The notes: generated from the sequence alone by a model not told the origin. Positions 51,123-59,780 are shown, counted from the first letter of the stretch. The stretch: 64,000 nt of DNA from DASQZT01 sp035638575 (GCA_035638575.1 DASQZT010000259.1:68786-132785), one strand, 5' to 3'. Program-made: numbers and translations.

Positions 51123-52388
51123 ATGACCAGCAGAGAACGGGTTCTGGCCGCTTTGTCGCATCGGGCGCCCGACCGCGTGCCGATGGATTTCGGCAGCACG
51201 GGCGTCACCGGGATGCACGCCAGTTGCGTGGCCGCCCTGCGCGACTACTGCGGGCTCGAAAGGCGCCCGGTGAAGGTCCATGAGCCGTACCAGATGCTGG
51301 GCCTGATCGAAGACGATCTCCAGTGCTGCCTGGGCCTGGATGTGGAAGGCGTTTTTCCGCGCAAGACCATGTTCGGCTTCGCCAATCACGACTGGAAGCC
51401 CTGGCGCATGCCGGACGGCCTGGAGGTGCTGGTGTCCCGCGATTTCCGCTTCACCACGGACAACGGCGACATCCTCATGTACCCGGAAGGCGACCTGGCC
51501 GCGCCGCCCAGCGGCCGCATGCCGCGCGACGGTTATTTCTTCGATACCATCGTGCGCCAGGACCCCATCGACGACGGCCGCCTCGACCCCGAGGACAACC
51601 TCGAAGAGTTCCAGCCCATCACGGAAGAAGACATCGAGTATTTTCGCCGGGAGGTTCACCGCGCGGAAGCCACTGGGCGCGCCGTGCTGGCCAATTTCGG
51701 AGGCACGGCGTTCGGCGACATCGCGCTGGTGCCGGCGCCGTTTCTGAAACGCCCTCGCGGCATACGCGACGTGGCCGAATGGTACATGTCTACCAGCTCG
51801 CGCCGCGACTACATCCACCGCATCTTTCAACGCCAGAGCGAAATCGCGCTTGCCAATCTCGCCCGGATCCACGACGCCGTGGGCGACGCGGTCGACGCCG
51901 TATTCCTGTGCGGCACCGATTTCGGCACCCAGACCTCCACGTTCTGCTCGGTGGCCACCTTCCGCGAGCTGTACTTCCCGTACTACCGGAAGCTGAACGA
52001 CTGGATTCACCGCAACACGCGGTGGAAATGCTTCAAGCACTCGTGCGGCTCCGTGGAGCGGCTGGTGCCGTCCTTCATCGAAGGCGGCTTCGACATCCTC
52101 AACCCCGTGCAGTGCTCCGCCGCCGCCATGGGGCCGGCGCACCTGAAGGAGACCTACGGCGACCGGCTGACGTTCTGGGGCGGCGGCGTGGACACGCAGT
52201 TGACCCTGCCGTTCGGGTCGCCCGGGGAGGTCCGGCGGGAAGTGCTGGCGCGCTGCGAGATCTTCTCGCGGAGCGGCGGGTTCGTGTTCAACTCCATCCA
52301 CAACGTGCAGGCGCGGACGCCGGTGGAGAACATCATCGCCATGATGGACGCAGTACGGGAATTCAACGGAGTGCCACAACATGTCTGA
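51123..52388 (+). CDS. uroporphyrinogen-decarboxylase-fold methyltransferase (MtaA/CmuA-like)
   Basis: A 421-residue URO-D superfamily protein. A true HemE is about 350 residues and lacks the motif seen here: His306-x-Cys308 in KHSCG and Cys331 in NPVQCSA, the zinc site of MtaA, MtbA and CmuA type methyltransferases that move a methyl group to or from a corrinoid. The start ATG 51123 has GGAG seven bases before it and begins MTSRERVLAALSH, the standard URO-D opening. It overlaps a corrinoid-protein gene by eight bases. So it most likely demethylates a methyl donor (methoxy or methylated amine type) onto that corrinoid. The substrate is not known. Confidence 0.85.
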   Translation: MTSRERVLAALSHRAPDRVPMDFGSTGVTGMHASCVAALRDYCGLERRPVKVHEPYQMLGLIEDDLQCCLGLDVEGVFPRKTMFGFANHDWKPWRMPDGLEVLVSRDFRFTTDNGDILMYPEGDLAAPPSGRMPRDGYFFDTIVRQDPIDDGRLDPEDNLEEFQPITEEDIEYFRREVHRAEATGRAVLANFGGTAFGDIALVPAPFLKRPRGIRDVAEWYMSTSSRRDYIHRIFQRQSEIALANLARIHDAVGDAVDAVFLCGTDFGTQTSTFCSVATFRELYFPYYRKLNDWIHRNTRWKCFKHSCGSVERLVPSFIEGGFDILNPVQCSAAAMGPAHLKETYGDRLTFWGGGVDTQLTLPFGSPGEVRREVLARCEIFSRSGGFVFNSIHNVQARTPVENIIAMMDAVREFNGVPQHV

Positions 52389-53004
52389 GCTATACGACGC
52401 AATCCTTCACGGAAATGCAAAGGCGGCAGTCGAGGCCACCCGCGCGGCGCTGGCCGCGGGCTCGCTCGCGCTCGAACTGGTGAGCCGCGATATGATACCG
52501 GCCATGGACGAAGTGGGGCGGCTCTACCACTGCGAGGAGTATTTTGTGCCGGAGCTGCTGCTCGCTGCGCGCGCCATGAAGGGCGCGCTGGAACTGCTGC
52601 GGCCGCTGCTGGCGGCCGGCGGCGCCGAGCCCGTGGGCCGGGTGGCCATCGGCACGGTGAAAGGCGACCTCCACGACATCGGCAAGAACCTGGTCGGAGC
52701 GATGCTGGAGGGCGCGGGCTTCGAGGTCATCGACCTGGGCGCCGATGTTTCCGCCGAGCAGTTCGTGGACGCGGTGCGCTCGCGGAATGCGAACCTGATC
52801 TGCCTCTCGGCGCTGCTCACCGTCACCATGCCGGCCATGAAGACGACCATCGAAGCGCTCAGCGCCGCGGGGGTCCGCGGCCAGGTGAAAGTGCTGGTCG
52901 GCGGGGCGCCGGTGACGCAAAAGTTCGCCGACCAGATCGGCGCCGATGGCTTTGGCGAGGATGCTACGGCGGCGGTGGCGCTGGCGCGAAGGCTCGCGGA
53001 TTGA
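52381..53004 (+). CDS. corrinoid (vitamin B12)-binding methyltransferase protein
   Basis: A 207-residue cobalamin-binding protein of the MtbC/MtaC/MetH-like kind. The N-terminal helical cap (about 1-85) has EVGRLYHCEEYFVPELLLAARAM. The B12-binding Rossmann domain has the lower-axial His98 in GTVKGDLHDIGKNLV, then DLGADVSAEQFVDA, SALLTVTMPAM and VLVGGAPVTQKFADQIGADGF. It carries the methyl group as methylcobalamin. The upstream URO-D-fold gene overlaps it by eight bases. No reductive activator (RamA/RACE type) or tetrahydrofolate methyltransferase is within the window. Confidence 0.92.
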   Translation: MSELYDAILHGNAKAAVEATRAALAAGSLALELVSRDMIPAMDEVGRLYHCEEYFVPELLLAARAMKGALELLRPLLAAGGAEPVGRVAIGTVKGDLHDIGKNLVGAMLEGAGFEVIDLGADVSAEQFVDAVRSRNANLICLSALLTVTMPAMKTTIEALSAAGVRGQVKVLVGGAPVTQKFADQIGADGFGEDATAAVALARRLAD

Positions 53005-53031
53005 AGGGGCGGCGCTCCTCCCGCCGTGCGC

Positions 53032-55110
53032 CTACAGGCCCATCAGCTCGTCCGCCAGCTTCGTAGCGCCGTAGAGCTTGCGCAGCACTTCGGTCATCGC
53101 GCCCGTGTGCACGGCCACCGCGCGGTTCGTCCGGCCGTCGTACACGAAGTCTCCCACCAGCGATTCGATGTTGCCGTCGAATATCAGGCCCACGATCTCG
53201 GCGTTGCGGTTGATCACCGGAGAGCCGGAGTTGCCGCCGATTATGTCGTTGGTGCTGACGAAATCGAGCGGCGTCGAAAGGTTCAGCTTGTCGCGGTTCT
53301 CCAGATACCGGGACGGCAGGTAGAAATCTCCCCGGTAGTCGAAGCTCGCGGCGCGGTCGTACAGGCCGAAAAACGTGGTCTTGTAAGGCGCCTGGGTGCC
53401 GTTCATCGGGTAGCCCATCACCTGGCCGTAAGAAAGACGCAGCGTGAAAGTGGCGTCCGGATAGGTCGTCTTTCCATAGGCGGCGAAGCGCGCTTTGCCA
53501 AGCTGCTCCCCGGCGCGCTGCTCCACGCTCTGCACGTTGTCCTCCACCCACTTGATGATCTCGCGGCGCATCGGGTCGAGCTTGCGGGCCAGCACGATCA
53601 TGGGGTCGGTGGAAGCCGCCACGGCCGCTTCGCCGCCATCCACCAGAGTCCTGCGGAGGGCGGGGTCGGCCAGCTTGCTGCCGTTTACCAGCGTCGCGGC
53701 CGCGTCTTTGGGAGCGCGTCCGTCGAGCATCATCTTGAGGGAGGGATCGTTCGGCCCCATCTCGGACAAGTCCAGTTCGAGCGCGCCGGTGATGCGGGCG
53801 ATCTCCATCCCCGTATAGATCGGCGCGGGGGAGAACATGCGGAACCGCAGCGATTCCAGTTGCGCCTCGTGGTAGCCCGGCAGGCGTTCGGCGTCCGGCT
53901 TCTTGACCTCCGCCACATACTGCACGATGCTCATCGCCAGGGTGGCGAGCTGCGAATCGAGCGCGCGATAGAGCCGCTCCTGGATTCGCGTCAACTCCTT
54001 CTTCTCCGCTTCGGCGATCGCGCTCCAGGCGTTGCCGTAAGCGGCCCTCCATTCGGGATTGGCCATTACCTTGGCCTTGAAATCCTCCTCGTCCTTCTGC
54101 TTGCCCGCCATCACGTTCTTGTCCAGCAGGCCCTGGTACCGGCCTTCCGCCGCCTTCAGGCTGTTGGCCAGGCCGAAGATCATCGACGCCGCCTGGCGGG
54201 CCTGTTCCGGACCCTGCGCGGAGTACCGCTCCAGCACCCCGATGCGATGCTTCAGCAGCTTGATGGTGGCCGGCTCGAACACGTCACGCACAGCTTCGAG
54301 CTGCGCCAGGGTTTCCAGCCGCTCGGTGGCGCCCGGATGGCCGGTCACGAACACCAGTTCCTTGTCGCCGGCGCCCTGGGGATTCCACTTCAGATAGTCT
54401 TTGCTGTCGAGCGGCTTGCCGTTTTCATACACGCGGAACAACGCGAAGTCCACGTCGTAGCGCGGATAAGTGAAGTTGTCCGGATCGCCGCCGAAGAAGG
54501 CAATCTGCGCCTCCGGCGCAAACACCAGGCGCACGTCGGTGTACTTCTTATAACGATAGAGCCAGTATTCGCCGCCGTGATACAGCGTCACCACGTCGGA
54601 CCGCAGTCCGGTCTTCTGCTGGCTGTCGCGTTCGATGCCGGCGATGGCCGCACGGCGCGCCGCAAACGCCGCCTCGGCCGATTTCGCACCGGCCACCGCC
54701 GCCGTCACGCGATCGGTCACGTTCTCCATCGACACCAGGACGTTGACCTCGAGGTCCGGCGACTTCATCTCCTGCTCGGAAGTAGCGGCATAGAAGCCGT
54801 CCTTGATGTAGTCCTTCTGCGCCGTCGAGTTCTTTTGAAGCTGGCCGCGGGCCACGTGGTGGTTGGTCAGCAGCAGCCCGTGCGCGCTGACGAATGAGCC
54901 CGAACCGCCGTCGTTCAGGCGCACGCAGGACAAGCGCACGTGATCGAGCCACTGCTGGGTGGGCGTGAATTGATACTTTTCCTGCAACTGCCGGGTGGGT
55001 GGATTGTCGAAAGTCCACATGCCCTCATCGGCGCGGACCGGAACCAGAATCAGAACCGTGGTGCACGATAAAATGGCCGCGAACGGCCGGACAATCTTGG
55101 ATCGAGTCAT
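53032..55110 (-). CDS. S46 family serine peptidase (dipeptidyl-peptidase 7/11-like)
   Basis: An exported peptidase of 692 residues, a normal S46 length. A signal peptide (RPFAAILSCTTVLILVPVRA) is followed by the MWTFDNPP start typical of the family. The catalytic His is in GLLLTNHHVARG and the Ser in IIGGNSGSPVINR, both chymotrypsin-like. The helical domain between contains the ALDSQLATLAMSIVQYV stretch. It removes dipeptides from the N terminus of peptides, probably in the periplasm. I chose ATG 55110 because AAGGAGA lies eight bases before it and it leads straight into the signal peptide; ATG and other starts up to 55152 are in frame. Confidence 0.92.
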   Translation of the reverse strand: MTRSKIVRPFAAILSCTTVLILVPVRADEGMWTFDNPPTRQLQEKYQFTPTQQWLDHVRLSCVRLNDGGSGSFVSAHGLLLTNHHVARGQLQKNSTAQKDYIKDGFYAATSEQEMKSPDLEVNVLVSMENVTDRVTAAVAGAKSAEAAFAARRAAIAGIERDSQQKTGLRSDVVTLYHGGEYWLYRYKKYTDVRLVFAPEAQIAFFGGDPDNFTYPRYDVDFALFRVYENGKPLDSKDYLKWNPQGAGDKELVFVTGHPGATERLETLAQLEAVRDVFEPATIKLLKHRIGVLERYSAQGPEQARQAASMIFGLANSLKAAEGRYQGLLDKNVMAGKQKDEEDFKAKVMANPEWRAAYGNAWSAIAEAEKKELTRIQERLYRALDSQLATLAMSIVQYVAEVKKPDAERLPGYHEAQLESLRFRMFSPAPIYTGMEIARITGALELDLSEMGPNDPSLKMMLDGRAPKDAAATLVNGSKLADPALRRTLVDGGEAAVAASTDPMIVLARKLDPMRREIIKWVEDNVQSVEQRAGEQLGKARFAAYGKTTYPDATFTLRLSYGQVMGYPMNGTQAPYKTTFFGLYDRAASFDYRGDFYLPSRYLENRDKLNLSTPLDFVSTNDIIGGNSGSPVINRNAEIVGLIFDGNIESLVGDFVYDGRTNRAVAVHTGAMTEVLRKLYGATKLADELMGL

Positions 55111-55220
55111 GCGGAGAATCTCCTTCAGAGACATGTCCATATCGGATGTCACGAGAATTCATTGTGGCACAGCATCCCCGCCGGTGTGCAGCGCCGCCGG
55201 CAAAGCCTTATACTTTCCAC

Positions 55221-56318
55221 ATGACCCGACGCGAGATAGTTACCCTGGCGGCCGCCGCGCCCCTCGCGGCCATGGCCGGTCCCGCCCCCGTCCCCGGTCC
55301 CGGTCCTGCCGCGGCCCCCGATCCCGCCCCCGGCCCGGCCCCCTTCCCCGCCCCCGGAGTGAAGTTCGGCGTCGATCTGTTCAGCCTGCGCTCGCAGAAC
55401 TGGTCGCCGTTCGAGCTTCTGGATTACTGCGCCGCCCGCGGCGCCGTCGTCGTTCACTTCTCGGAGATCCGCTTCATCGGCAGCCTGGAGCCGGAAAACC
55501 TCAAGCGGGTGCGCGAGCACGCCGCCAAACTCGGAATCGAGGTCGAGATCGGGATGCGGTCCATCTGCCCCACCTCGAAGATGTTCGATCCCGCCGCCGG
55601 CACCGCCGAGCAACAGCTCTCGCGCATGATCGACGCGGCCGGCGTCGTGGGATCGAGGATCGTCCGGGCGGTATTGGGCAGCTCCGAAGATCGGCGGCCG
55701 GGACCCATCGAGAGCCACATCGAAAGCACCGTCAAGGTCCTGAAGAATGTCCGCTCCAAAGCCGTGGACGCCAACCTCAAGATCGCCATCGAGAATCACG
55801 CGGGGGACATGCAGGCGCGCGAGGTGAAGATGCTGATCGAAGAGGCCGGACGCGATTTCGTGGGCTCCTGCCTGGATTCCGGCAACCCGCTATGGACCAT
55901 CGAGGATCCCCACCTTACGCTCGAAACCCTGCATCCCTATGTGCTCACCAGCCACCTGCGGGATAGCGCCGTCTGGCTGGTTCCCGAAGGCGCCGCGGTG
56001 GCGTGGGTGCGCATGGGAGAGGGCAACGTGGGGATCGACGATTTTGTGCGCCAATACGCGGCGCTCTGTCCGGGCCGCGCCCTGTCGCTCGAATCGATCG
56101 TGAACGGGCCGCGCGTCTTTCCCTATCGCGACCCCAAGTTCTGGGAGCCCTACCGCAACACGCCGGCCTGGGAGTTCCAGCGTTTCATCGCCCTCGCCGA
56201 ACGGGGCAAGGCCCGCGGCAATCCGCCGCGGGCGTCGAGCCCCGAGGAGTCGCGTGCGCGGGAACGGGAGGATTTGGAGGCCAGTATCCGCTACACCCGC
56301 AAACTGCTCGAGATGTGA
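55221..56318 (+). CDS. exported sugar phosphate isomerase/epimerase-like TIM barrel protein
   Basis: A 365-residue protein with a twin-arginine-like signal (MTRREIVTLAAAAPLAAMA), a Pro/Ala/Gly linker of about 27 residues, and an AP-endonuclease-2-type TIM barrel. The barrel has GVDLFSLRSQNW, the Glu-rich IAIENHAGDM, CLDSGNPLW, and VLTSHLRDSAVW, where metal-binding Glu, Asp and His would lie; LSLESIVNGPR supplies a late Glu. Family members act on sugars or are xylose-isomerase-like. Export by the Tat system would fit a folded metal enzyme. Substrate unknown. Confidence 0.8.
   Translation: MTRREIVTLAAAAPLAAMAGPAPVPGPGPAAAPDPAPGPAPFPAPGVKFGVDLFSLRSQNWSPFELLDYCAARGAVVVHFSEIRFIGSLEPENLKRVREHAAKLGIEVEIGMRSICPTSKMFDPAAGTAEQQLSRMIDAAGVVGSRIVRAVLGSSEDRRPGPIESHIESTVKVLKNVRSKAVDANLKIAIENHAGDMQAREVKMLIEEAGRDFVGSCLDSGNPLWTIEDPHLTLETLHPYVLTSHLRDSAVWLVPEGAAVAWVRMGEGNVGIDDFVRQYAALCPGRALSLESIVNGPRVFPYRDPKFWEPYRNTPAWEFQRFIALAERGKARGNPPRASSPEESRAREREDLEASIRYTRKLLEM
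55277..55357 (+). repeat. low-complexity Pro/Ala/Gly-coding tract
   Basis: About 80 bases of C- and G-only low-complexity sequence (units like CCCGGT, GCCCCC, CCCGCC) coding the linker PAPVPGPGPA, AAPDPAPGP and APFPAPG. It separates the signal from the barrel. Such tracts change length readily between strains. Confidence 0.7.
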
Positions 56319-56450
56319 GCGGGCATCAGGCACGCCGGCAAAAGGTTTCCACCACGCCCGGCGCCGGAGCCAGGTTGGCGTGGAATGGGGCGGATGCCGG
56401 CACGCGCGCGCCACCCCCGGGCCGCGCCGCAGCCTCCGCCCCGCGGCCCA

Positions 56451-56642
56451 TCAGTGGACGTTTGCGGTGACGATCGATCCGATTTTGTTGAACACGTTGT
56501 TGACAGTGGCGCTCAGGGCCGGCATGGCCGCCACCGCGGCGACGGCTACCATGCCGGCCGCGAGAGCGTACTCCACCAGGTCCTGTCCGTTGGTATCTTT
56601 CCAGACTCTCAGCTTCAGAATGTGATGATTCAACCAGTTCAT
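56451..56642 (-). CDS. Flp family type IVb pilin
   Basis: A 63-residue pilin. After the leader comes the prepilin peptidase site (NGQDLVEYALAAGM), the conserved Glu5-Tyr6 pair of Flp pilins, then one hydrophobic helix (MVAVAAVAAMPALSATV) and a short end. It is preceded by a good AAGGAG ribosome-binding site. With the second Flp gene upstream it forms a tandem pair in the Tad block; it would build the Flp/Tad pilus fibre. Confidence 0.92.
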   Translation of the reverse strand: MNWLNHHILKLRVWKDTNGQDLVEYALAAGMVAVAAVAAMPALSATVNNVFNKIGSIVTANVH

Positions 56643-56774
56643 TGAAGAAAGCTCCTTTTTTAGTTTTTGGCCAGCCGGCGAACCGGCGCCTTTCGTTTAT
56701 TGGTGACCCGCGGGCGGCCAAACTCGGCGCCCGCCAAATCCCGTCCGGGGCGGACCGGAACGGTATCGCGGCAA

Positions 56775-56794
56775 CACGGGCAGGAATGCCCGTG
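56775..56794. other. hairpin with GGAA loop between the two pilin genes
   Basis: A perfect eight-base stem (CACGGGCA and TGCCCGTG) around GGAA, a GNRA-type loop on this strand. It begins five bases after the stop of the upstream pilin gene. There is no T-run, so it is more likely a stability or attenuating hairpin, or a REP-like element, than a full terminator. A shorter related motif (GGCAGGAACGCC) lies at 57051-57062. Confidence 0.5.
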
Positions 56795-56798
56795 CCAC

Positions 56799-56975
56799 TT
56801 ATTGAACGCTCGAATTGACGATCGAGGCGATTTTGTTGAACACGTTGTTGACCGTTGCACTCAGGCCCGGCATCGCGGCCACCGCGGCCACCGCCACCAT
56901 GCCGGCGGCGAGCGCGTACTCCACGAGGTCTTGCCCTTGCGTGTCACTCCACAGTTCCTTGAGGAATCGTTTCAT
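56799..56975 (-). CDS. second Flp family type IVb pilin
   Basis: A 58-residue pilin. It begins MKRFLKELWSDTQGQDLVEYAL, contains the same prepilin site and Glu5-Tyr6, and its mature part is nearly identical to that of the pilin at 56451 (AALAAG, MPGLSATVNNVFNKI). The two therefore come from a recent duplication. It has AGGA with a longish spacer before its ATG. It is first in transcription order, ahead of the hairpin and the other pilin gene. Confidence 0.9.
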   Translation of the reverse strand: MKRFLKELWSDTQGQDLVEYALAAGMVAVAAVAAMPGLSATVNNVFNKIASIVNSSVQ

Positions 56976-57097
56976 TGTTTATTTTTTCCTGGCAGATTCT
57001 GGGAAATGCCTTCGTTACAGAAGGTATCAGCAGTGGCGCTTTGCGAACATCGGCAGGAACGCCTATATTGAGAGCTTTTTCGCCTGAATCGGATGCG

Positions 57098-58258
57098 TCA
57101 ACCCCGCGCGGGGAGCAGTCCAAAAAATGCCGCTCGCTTTTTGATCGTTTTTTCCTTCCCCAGCAGACGCTCGCCCAGCGTGCGGACCCCGACCGCCAGC
57201 GGCGACCCCGGCGGCAGCGGCTTGCCTTCCAGCAGGGCCGTCTGCACCGCATCCCAGTCGTTGCGGAGCAGGGCGTACGGCTCCATCTTCAATGCCGTCT
57301 CGACCGCCTCCCGTTTGAGCCCGAAGGCCAGCCCGTAACGGTTGACCACCAGCTTGATGCGCGCCGGATCCACCATTCCGCCGCCCAGGCACTCCAGGCT
57401 CCGCCGGGTGGCATGCAGGGCGCCCAGTTCGTTGGTGGTGACCACCAGGACGGAATCCGCCAGGGGGGCGAACTCCGAGCCTCCCGCGTGCGCCCACGGC
57501 ACGTCCAGCAGGATCGCGTCGTAGTGCTTGCGCCAGAAGGCCAGCAGCCCCACCGCCGCCCGCGGATCGATTTCTAGCCGCGTGGCGGGATTCTCCGGGG
57601 CCGGCAGAATGTCGATTCCCTGGCACGGCAGCGCCAGCCGGGCCCACAGGTCGAGGTCCATACGGCTCCAGTCCCGGATGGCGTCGCCCAGGTGAAAAGC
57701 CGGCTTTAACTTCAGCAGGAATGCGATGCTGCCCGACACCGGGTCGGTGTCCACCAGCAGCACTTTGGAGACGCCGGCGCGCTTCATCTCGATGGCCAGG
57801 TAGGTGGCTATCGTGCTGGCGCCCGACCCCGGCTTGCCCGGTATCACGCAATACGCCACCGAGTTTCTCTGCGGCTCGGCCGGCGAATGCTGCCGCTCCA
57901 GCCGCTCCAGCACATCGCGCACCTGCTCCAACGACGGATCCGAGAGGAACTCGCACGCGCCCAGCCGCAGGCACCGGAGAATCAGGTCGGCGTCCTTCTG
58001 CGGGTTCAAAACCACCACCGGCAGGGTGGCGGCGGCTTCCGGTATCAGCCCCAGCGCCTGTTCCGCATGCGAGGCCAGCTCCAGGAAGCAGACGTTCGAT
58101 CCATGCTGCGCCACAACTCCGGCAATCGCCCCGGTGCGGGGATACTGCGATAAATAATGGATATCTTCCAGGCCGAGTTCGTTCAACGTGGCCCGCACGC
58201 GCAGCGCCAGCGGCGCGTTCGGACAGATGAGCAGCGGCTTCCACCCGCGTGGTTGCAT
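57098..58258 (-). CDS. CpaE/TadZ-like pilus assembly MinD-fold ATPase
   Basis: A 386-residue protein from ATG 58258 (GTG 58282 is an alternative). The N-terminal 120 residues resemble a degenerate receiver domain (LLICPNAPLALRVRATLNEL, LPVVVLNPQKDADL), and the rest is a ParA/MinD-type ATPase. The nucleotide loop is IPGKPGSGASTIA: the MinD-type signature Lys is present but the usual Walker A Lys is Ala, as in many CpaE/TadZ proteins. LLVDTDPVSGS and VLLDVPW-like ILLDVP follow. It probably places the Tad pilus at its cell site. It is transcribed towards the two pilin genes. Confidence 0.88.
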   Translation of the reverse strand: MQPRGWKPLLICPNAPLALRVRATLNELGLEDIHYLSQYPRTGAIAGVVAQHGSNVCFLELASHAEQALGLIPEAAATLPVVVLNPQKDADLILRCLRLGACEFLSDPSLEQVRDVLERLERQHSPAEPQRNSVAYCVIPGKPGSGASTIATYLAIEMKRAGVSKVLLVDTDPVSGSIAFLLKLKPAFHLGDAIRDWSRMDLDLWARLALPCQGIDILPAPENPATRLEIDPRAAVGLLAFWRKHYDAILLDVPWAHAGGSEFAPLADSVLVVTTNELGALHATRRSLECLGGGMVDPARIKLVVNRYGLAFGLKREAVETALKMEPYALLRNDWDAVQTALLEGKPLPPGSPLAVGVRTLGERLLGKEKTIKKRAAFFGLLPARG

Positions 58259-58327
58259 CTCATACCGTCCAATCGGCAGCACGGCGCAAAAACCTTAGCT
58301 GGCCGTGGAAGATTCCCCGTCTTTACC

Positions 58328-58350
58328 GAGCCGCGACCGTGAGGGAGTGG
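58328..58350. repeat. possible dispersed REP-like repeat unit
   Basis: The stretch GAGCCGCGACCGTGAGGGAG and the bases after it lie in the divergent gap between the CpaE-like and TadG-like genes. I recall very similar units scattered in Acidobacteria and Planctomycetes genomes between genes, but only one copy is in this window, so this is memory rather than evidence. Confidence 0.3.
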
Positions 58351-58373
58351 CCTCGCCGAGCTCTTCCGCAACT

Positions 58374-58402
58374 CTTAGGGCAGACTCCACGTCGCCCCTA
58401 AG
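58374..58402. promoter_or_regulatory. inverted repeat in the CpaE/TadG divergent gap
   Basis: Arms CTTAGGG (58374-58380) and CCCTAAG (58396-58402) with 15 bases between. It stands 84 bases before the TadG-like start and 116 after the CpaE-like start in the 227-base divergent gap. It could be an operator or an RNA hairpin in either leader; nothing decides this. Confidence 0.35.
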
Positions 58403-58485
58403 TCCAAAAACCTCTCCGAATGCGCCGGCCCGCCTATAGAATGCCGCCCGCCTGGCCGATTACAATCACGACGGAGCTTTTCAGT

Positions 58486-59778
58486 ATGGCCGGATTGAGG
58501 TTTGGAAATCGGTTCCGATGTCTCCGGCCCAATCGCCGTGGCCGGTGCGGCGGGAGACCGGTGGGTCGTGAGCGGGGATTCGTTCTGGTGACGATGATGC
58601 TCGCGACGGCGGTGTTGCTGGAATGCATCGGCCTCGCGATAGACGCCGGCTACCTTCAGTTCGTCAAAACGCGGATGCAAACGGCCGCCGATGCCGCGGC
58701 GATCGGCGGCGTGCAGGAGCTCCGGATGAACGGGTCCAGCGGCCTGGCGGTCGCGGCCAAGGCCGATTCCGCGACCAACGGTTTCACCGACACCGTGAAC
58801 TCCGTATCGATTACCGTCAACAATCCGCCCGCGAGCGGCTTTTACACCACTGATTCGACCGCGGTGGAGGTCATCATCACGCAAAGCGTGGCGCCGTTTT
58901 TCCTGCAATTGCTGGGAGTCGGCTCCACCACCGTCAAGGTCCGGTCGGTTGCCCGGCAGGGTTCCGGCTCGGGCTGCCTGTATACGCTGGATCCCTCGGC
59001 TTCCAATGCTTTCTCCGTCAGCGGCGGCGTCAACGTGCAGGTGGGCTGCGGCATCATGGTCGATTCCAGCAGTGGGACGGCTCTGTCGGCCAGCGGAGGA
59101 GCGAAGGTCACCGCCAGCTCCATCAATATCGTAGGCAGCTACTCGTCGAGCGGCGGAGCCACCCTGTCGCCCTCGCCCAATATTCACGCTACCGCCCAAA
59201 GCGATCCCCTGGCATACGTCCCCGCGCCGTCGGTGGGCGCACCCAACTTCAACAATTTCAGCGTCTCGGGCGGAACCGTCAAGACGATTTCGCAGGGAGT
59301 CTACGCCAACGGAATCTCCATCAGTGGTGGTTCCAACGTAACGATGAACCCCGGCACTTACATCCTCTTGGGCGGAGGCCTGTCGGTTAGTGGCGGTTCC
59401 ACCCTGACCGGAACCGGCGTCACGTTCTACAACACAGCGGGCTCCGGCCATAGTTACGGTGCAATCTCCCTCAGTGGCGGGACCAACGTCCAGTTGAGTG
59501 CTCCCACCACCGGTTCCCTGGCCGGAATGCTGTTTTTCCAGGATCGGACCATCGCTTCCGGCGTCGGGAGTTCCCTCTCCGGCGGCGCCAGCACGGTATT
59601 CAGTGGCGCGCTGTATTTTCCAACGACTTCGCTGAGCTACTCCGGAGGCGCGGGCAGCACTTACACCATCATCGTCAGCAAGACCATCAGCTTCTCGGGC
59701 GGCGCCACGTTGAATGCCAATTACTCTGCGCTGCCGGGCGGGTCGCCCGTGAAGGGTGGCGCATCGTTGAGTGAGTAG
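58486..59778 (+). CDS. TadG-like pilus protein with ten S-x-S-G-G repeats
   Basis: A 430-residue protein. The N terminus has basic residues, then RGFVLVTMMLATAVLLECIGLAIDAGYLQFVKTRMQTAADAAA, the TadG/TadE-type membrane segment and 'TAADAAA' helix of Flp assembly pseudopilins. After VRSVARQG the external part (about residues 170-430) carries ten S-x-S-G-G motifs at irregular spacing (SVSGG, SASGG, SISGG, SLSGG and so on), alternating with short beta strands. This is what a beta-helix or beta-roll would look like. The chosen ATG has GGAG nine bases before it. Probably a surface or tip part of the Tad pilus. Confidence 0.8.
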   Translation: MAGLRFGNRFRCLRPNRRGRCGGRPVGRERGFVLVTMMLATAVLLECIGLAIDAGYLQFVKTRMQTAADAAAIGGVQELRMNGSSGLAVAAKADSATNGFTDTVNSVSITVNNPPASGFYTTDSTAVEVIITQSVAPFFLQLLGVGSTTVKVRSVARQGSGSGCLYTLDPSASNAFSVSGGVNVQVGCGIMVDSSSGTALSASGGAKVTASSINIVGSYSSSGGATLSPSPNIHATAQSDPLAYVPAPSVGAPNFNNFSVSGGTVKTISQGVYANGISISGGSNVTMNPGTYILLGGGLSVSGGSTLTGTGVTFYNTAGSGHSYGAISLSGGTNVQLSAPTTGSLAGMLFFQDRTIASGVGSSLSGGASTVFSGALYFPTTSLSYSGGAGSTYTIIVSKTISFSGGATLNANYSALPGGSPVKGGASLSE

Positions 59779-59780
59779 CC

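Noticed and set aside
51123..52388. Heme biosynthesis HemE
   Set aside because: It carries the His-x-Cys...Cys zinc motif and is translationally coupled to a corrinoid protein, which fits methyltransferases rather than uroporphyrinogen decarboxylase.
53026..54897. 623-codon plus-strand frame opposite the S46 peptidase
   Set aside because: Antisense shadow. The minus strand has the complete peptidase with catalytic motifs and a signal peptide.
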